Source: Pseudomonas sp. 8O
Lineage (GTDB): Bacteria > Pseudomonadota > Gammaproteobacteria > Pseudomonadales > Pseudomonadaceae
Assembly (NCBI RefSeq): GCF_902506495.1
Contig: NZ_LR733264.1
Span: forward strand, 868,001 to 932,000
DNA length: 64,000 nucleotides
Reading direction: 5' to 3'
Made by a program: the position numbers and the translations under genes. The first letter of the stretch is position 1. Every line of letters starts with the position of its first letter. Below are positions 62,651-64,000 of this stretch, piece after piece. Under the pieces are notes generated by a model. It made no database searches, had not been told where the DNA came from, and saw only the letters and a program-made list of their open reading frames with translations.

Positions 62651-63490
62651 ATGCAGCCCGTACGACTGTGCCTGTTTTCCACCATTGTGCTGACACCCGC
62701 AGTCCTGGCGCAGACCTACGTGGTCGGCGTCGAGGACCTGCCATTCGCTCCGCACTACAGCCTCGATGCCGAAGGTCATTACCGTGGCTTCGCCCGCGAG
62801 GTGCTGGATGCCTTCGCCGTCGATAGCGGTATCAGCCTGAGCTACAAGGCGCTGCCGGTGGATCAGTTGCTGCCGGCCCTGCAGCGCGGCGAGATCGATC
62901 TCAAGTATCCCGACAGCCCGCACTGGGCCGGCGCACAGAAGGCTGGCATGACACTGCATTACAGCCAGGCGGTGGTCGACTACGTCGATGGCGTGCTGGT
63001 GGCGCCGCAGCGCCAGGGGCAGGCGCTGGAGAGCATCCGTCGTCTGGCCATGGTGCAGGGCTGGACACCGCGCGGATACGAACAGCCTATCGACAGTGGG
63101 CAGATCCAGCTGAGCTACAGCGACGATCTACGCCAGATGATTCGCCAGGCGTTGAAGCAGGACACCGATGGCGCCTACTTCAACGTGGTGGTGGCCACCC
63201 ATTATCTGGACAACATCCGCGCGCGACCGGGTGCTTTGGTATTTGATCCCAAGTTGCCGCATACCCGTGGCAGCTTTCACCTGTCGAGCCTGCATCACCC
63301 GCAGCTGATCGCTCGTTTCGATCGCTTTCTTGCCGAGCACTCGGCTCAGGTTGCCGCGCTCAAGGCGAGTTATCGCGTCGAGGCCAACCTGAATAGCGAC
63401 TACATCGGCCTGGAGCAGTGGAAGGTGGACTTTCTCGAGCGGCAGAAAGAAAAAGCCGGCGCACAGGCGCCGGCTTCGTCCCGTCCGTGA
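62651..63490 (+). CDS. Periplasmic solute-binding protein, family 3 type
   Basis: This 279-residue protein has a signal peptide (about 1-20, LCLFSTIVLTPAVLA) and a type 3 solute-binding fold (VGVEDLPFAPHYSLDAEGHY, ALPVDQLLPALQRGEIDLKYP). No ABC permease or ATPase is next to it, so it could be an orphan binding protein or part of a sensing system; the ligand is unknown. The last 13 codons contain a hairpin (63453-63476) that is probably the terminator of the convergent permease gene. Confidence 0.8.
   Translation: MQPVRLCLFSTIVLTPAVLAQTYVVGVEDLPFAPHYSLDAEGHYRGFAREVLDAFAVDSGISLSYKALPVDQLLPALQRGEIDLKYPDSPHWAGAQKAGMTLHYSQAVVDYVDGVLVAPQRQGQALESIRRLAMVQGWTPRGYEQPIDSGQIQLSYSDDLRQMIRQALKQDTDGAYFNVVVATHYLDNIRARPGALVFDPKLPHTRGSFHLSSLHHPQLIARFDRFLAEHSAQVAALKASYRVEANLNSDYIGLEQWKVDFLERQKEKAGAQAPASSRP
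63447..63476 (-). terminator. Terminator of the NCS1 permease inside the tail of the convergent gene
   Basis: AAGCCGGCGC (63453-63462) and GCGCCGGCTT (63467-63476) form a perfect 10-bp stem with loop ACAG. On the minus strand it is followed by TTTTCTTTC, so it ends the permease transcript, whose stop is at 63495. Confidence 0.85.
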
Positions 63491-63494
63491 TCGC

Positions 63495-64000
63495 TCAGAT
63501 GCTGGCGTCGGCGCGTTTCAGCGCCTGCGCCTGACCACGCATCAGGCCGTAGTGCAGCACCGCGCCGAGCAGGGCGCCGAGCAGCCAGGAGTAGCCCGAC
63601 AGCTGGCTCAGAACGGGCGCCCACACCGAGGCGACGGAGAACACCGAGGCGATGGCAAAGGCGACCAGCGCCTTGCGGTTCCAGCCGCCGTCGAAGTAGT
63701 AGGCCGAGCCGACCTCGGCGCTGAACAGCTGCTGCATATCGAGCTTGCGTCGGCGCACCAGGTAGTAGTCGACGACGATGATGCCGTACAGCGGCGCCAG
63801 CACGGCGCCCAGGGTATCGACGAAGGCGGCGATGCCGACGCTGCTGATGAAGGCTACCCACAGCGCGCCGATGAAGAAGGCGATGCCCGCAGTGATGAAA
63901 CCACCGGTGCGAGCGCTGATGTGCGCCGGTGCAAGGTTGGCCAGGTCATACGCCGGTGGAATGAAGTTGGCCACCAGGTTGATACCCACGGTCGCGGCGA
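63495..64000 (-). CDS. NCS1-family nucleobase/hydantoin permease, C-terminal part (5' end outside window)
   Basis: The frame stays open to the end of the window, so this is the C-terminal third of a transporter. At least four transmembrane helices are visible. Residues such as NLVANFIPPAYDLANLAP, GIIVVDYYLVRRRKLDMQQL and YYFDGGWNRKALVAFA are typical of NCS1 permeases for hydantoin, allantoin, uracil or cytosine. With the RutR-like gene nearby, a pyrimidine or purine-derived substrate is likely, but it cannot be fixed from this fragment. Confidence 0.92.
   Translation of the reverse strand, partial: AATVGINLVANFIPPAYDLANLAPAHISARTGGFITAGIAFFIGALWVAFISSVGIAAFVDTLGAVLAPLYGIIVVDYYLVRRRKLDMQQLFSAEVGSAYYFDGGWNRKALVAFAIASVFSVASVWAPVLSQLSGYSWLLGALLGAVLHYGLMRGQAQALKRADASI

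Noticed and set aside
1..64000. tRNA, rRNA genes, complete insertion sequences or prophage genes
   Set aside because: None was recognised by eye; gaps are short and are filled with promoters or palindromic repeats. A covariance-model search would be needed for small RNAs.

Overview
The window is chromosomal DNA from a Pseudomonas. The flagellar and chemotaxis gene order (fleQ, fleSR, fliEFGHIJ, fliKLMNOPQR, flhBAF, fleN, fliA, cheYZAB, motCD), the MinD-like FleN, the polar GTPase FlhF and a complete System I ccm operon are all typical of that genus. So are the glyoxylate operon gcl-hyi-glxR-ttuD-pykF and the many Pseudomonas-style palindromic intergenic repeats. The hsbA-hsbR-hptB genes sit inside the flagellar run, which differs from P. 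aeruginosa as I recall it and resembles other lineages of the genus. Species-level assignment is not supported.

Layout. 1-3849: late filament genes, namely the 3' end of fliC, flaG, fliD, two fliS paralogues and a small fliT-position gene. 4109-8443: the regulators fleQ, fleS and fleR. 8444-9035: an insertion-like stretch with a short tandem repeat, palindromic repeats and a GIY-YIG nuclease gene. 9166-28024: basal body, switch and export apparatus, with hsbA/hsbR/hptB between fliJ and fliK. 28137-38754: fleN, fliA, the chemotaxis core, the MotCD stator, a ParC/ParP-type polar positioning pair, cheW and a DUF2802 gene. 38899-41190: a periplasmic rhodanese facing a minus-strand pair that resembles FliK and the C-terminal domain of FlhB. 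41419-48761: ccmABCDEFGHI plus a lipoprotein. 48846-52672: transporters and a potassium channel. 52923-60464: the glyoxylate to glycerate/pyruvate pathway and a divergent GlcG-like gene. 60754-64000: a RutR-like TetR regulator, moaA, a solute-binding protein and the C-terminal part of an NCS1 permease.

Regulation can be read in the sequence. Near-consensus sigma-54 promoters precede fleSR, fliE, fliK, fliL and flhA. A strong sigma-28 promoter lies between the two fliS genes. A TCAA-N4-TTGA element, the core of the FleQ box, occurs at fleQ, fleSR and flhA, with a one-mismatch form at fliL. This fits the known hierarchy in which FleQ and RpoN switch on the hook-basal body genes and FliA switches on the filament genes. 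The gcl operon has a sigma-70 promoter with a perfect TTGTATACAA palindrome just downstream of the -10, as expected for a repressor site. The RutR-like gene carries a TTGAC-N6-GTCAG operator-like site in its upstream region.

I found no clearly unprecedented multi-gene system. The points most worth follow-up are the GIY-YIG gene whose last codons and stop lie inside a dispersed palindromic repeat, the FliK-like/FlhB-C-like pair that lacks the NPTH cleavage motif, the fourfold acidic peptide repeat in CheA, the promoter architecture around fleQ and flhA, and the operator arrangement of the glyoxylate genes.
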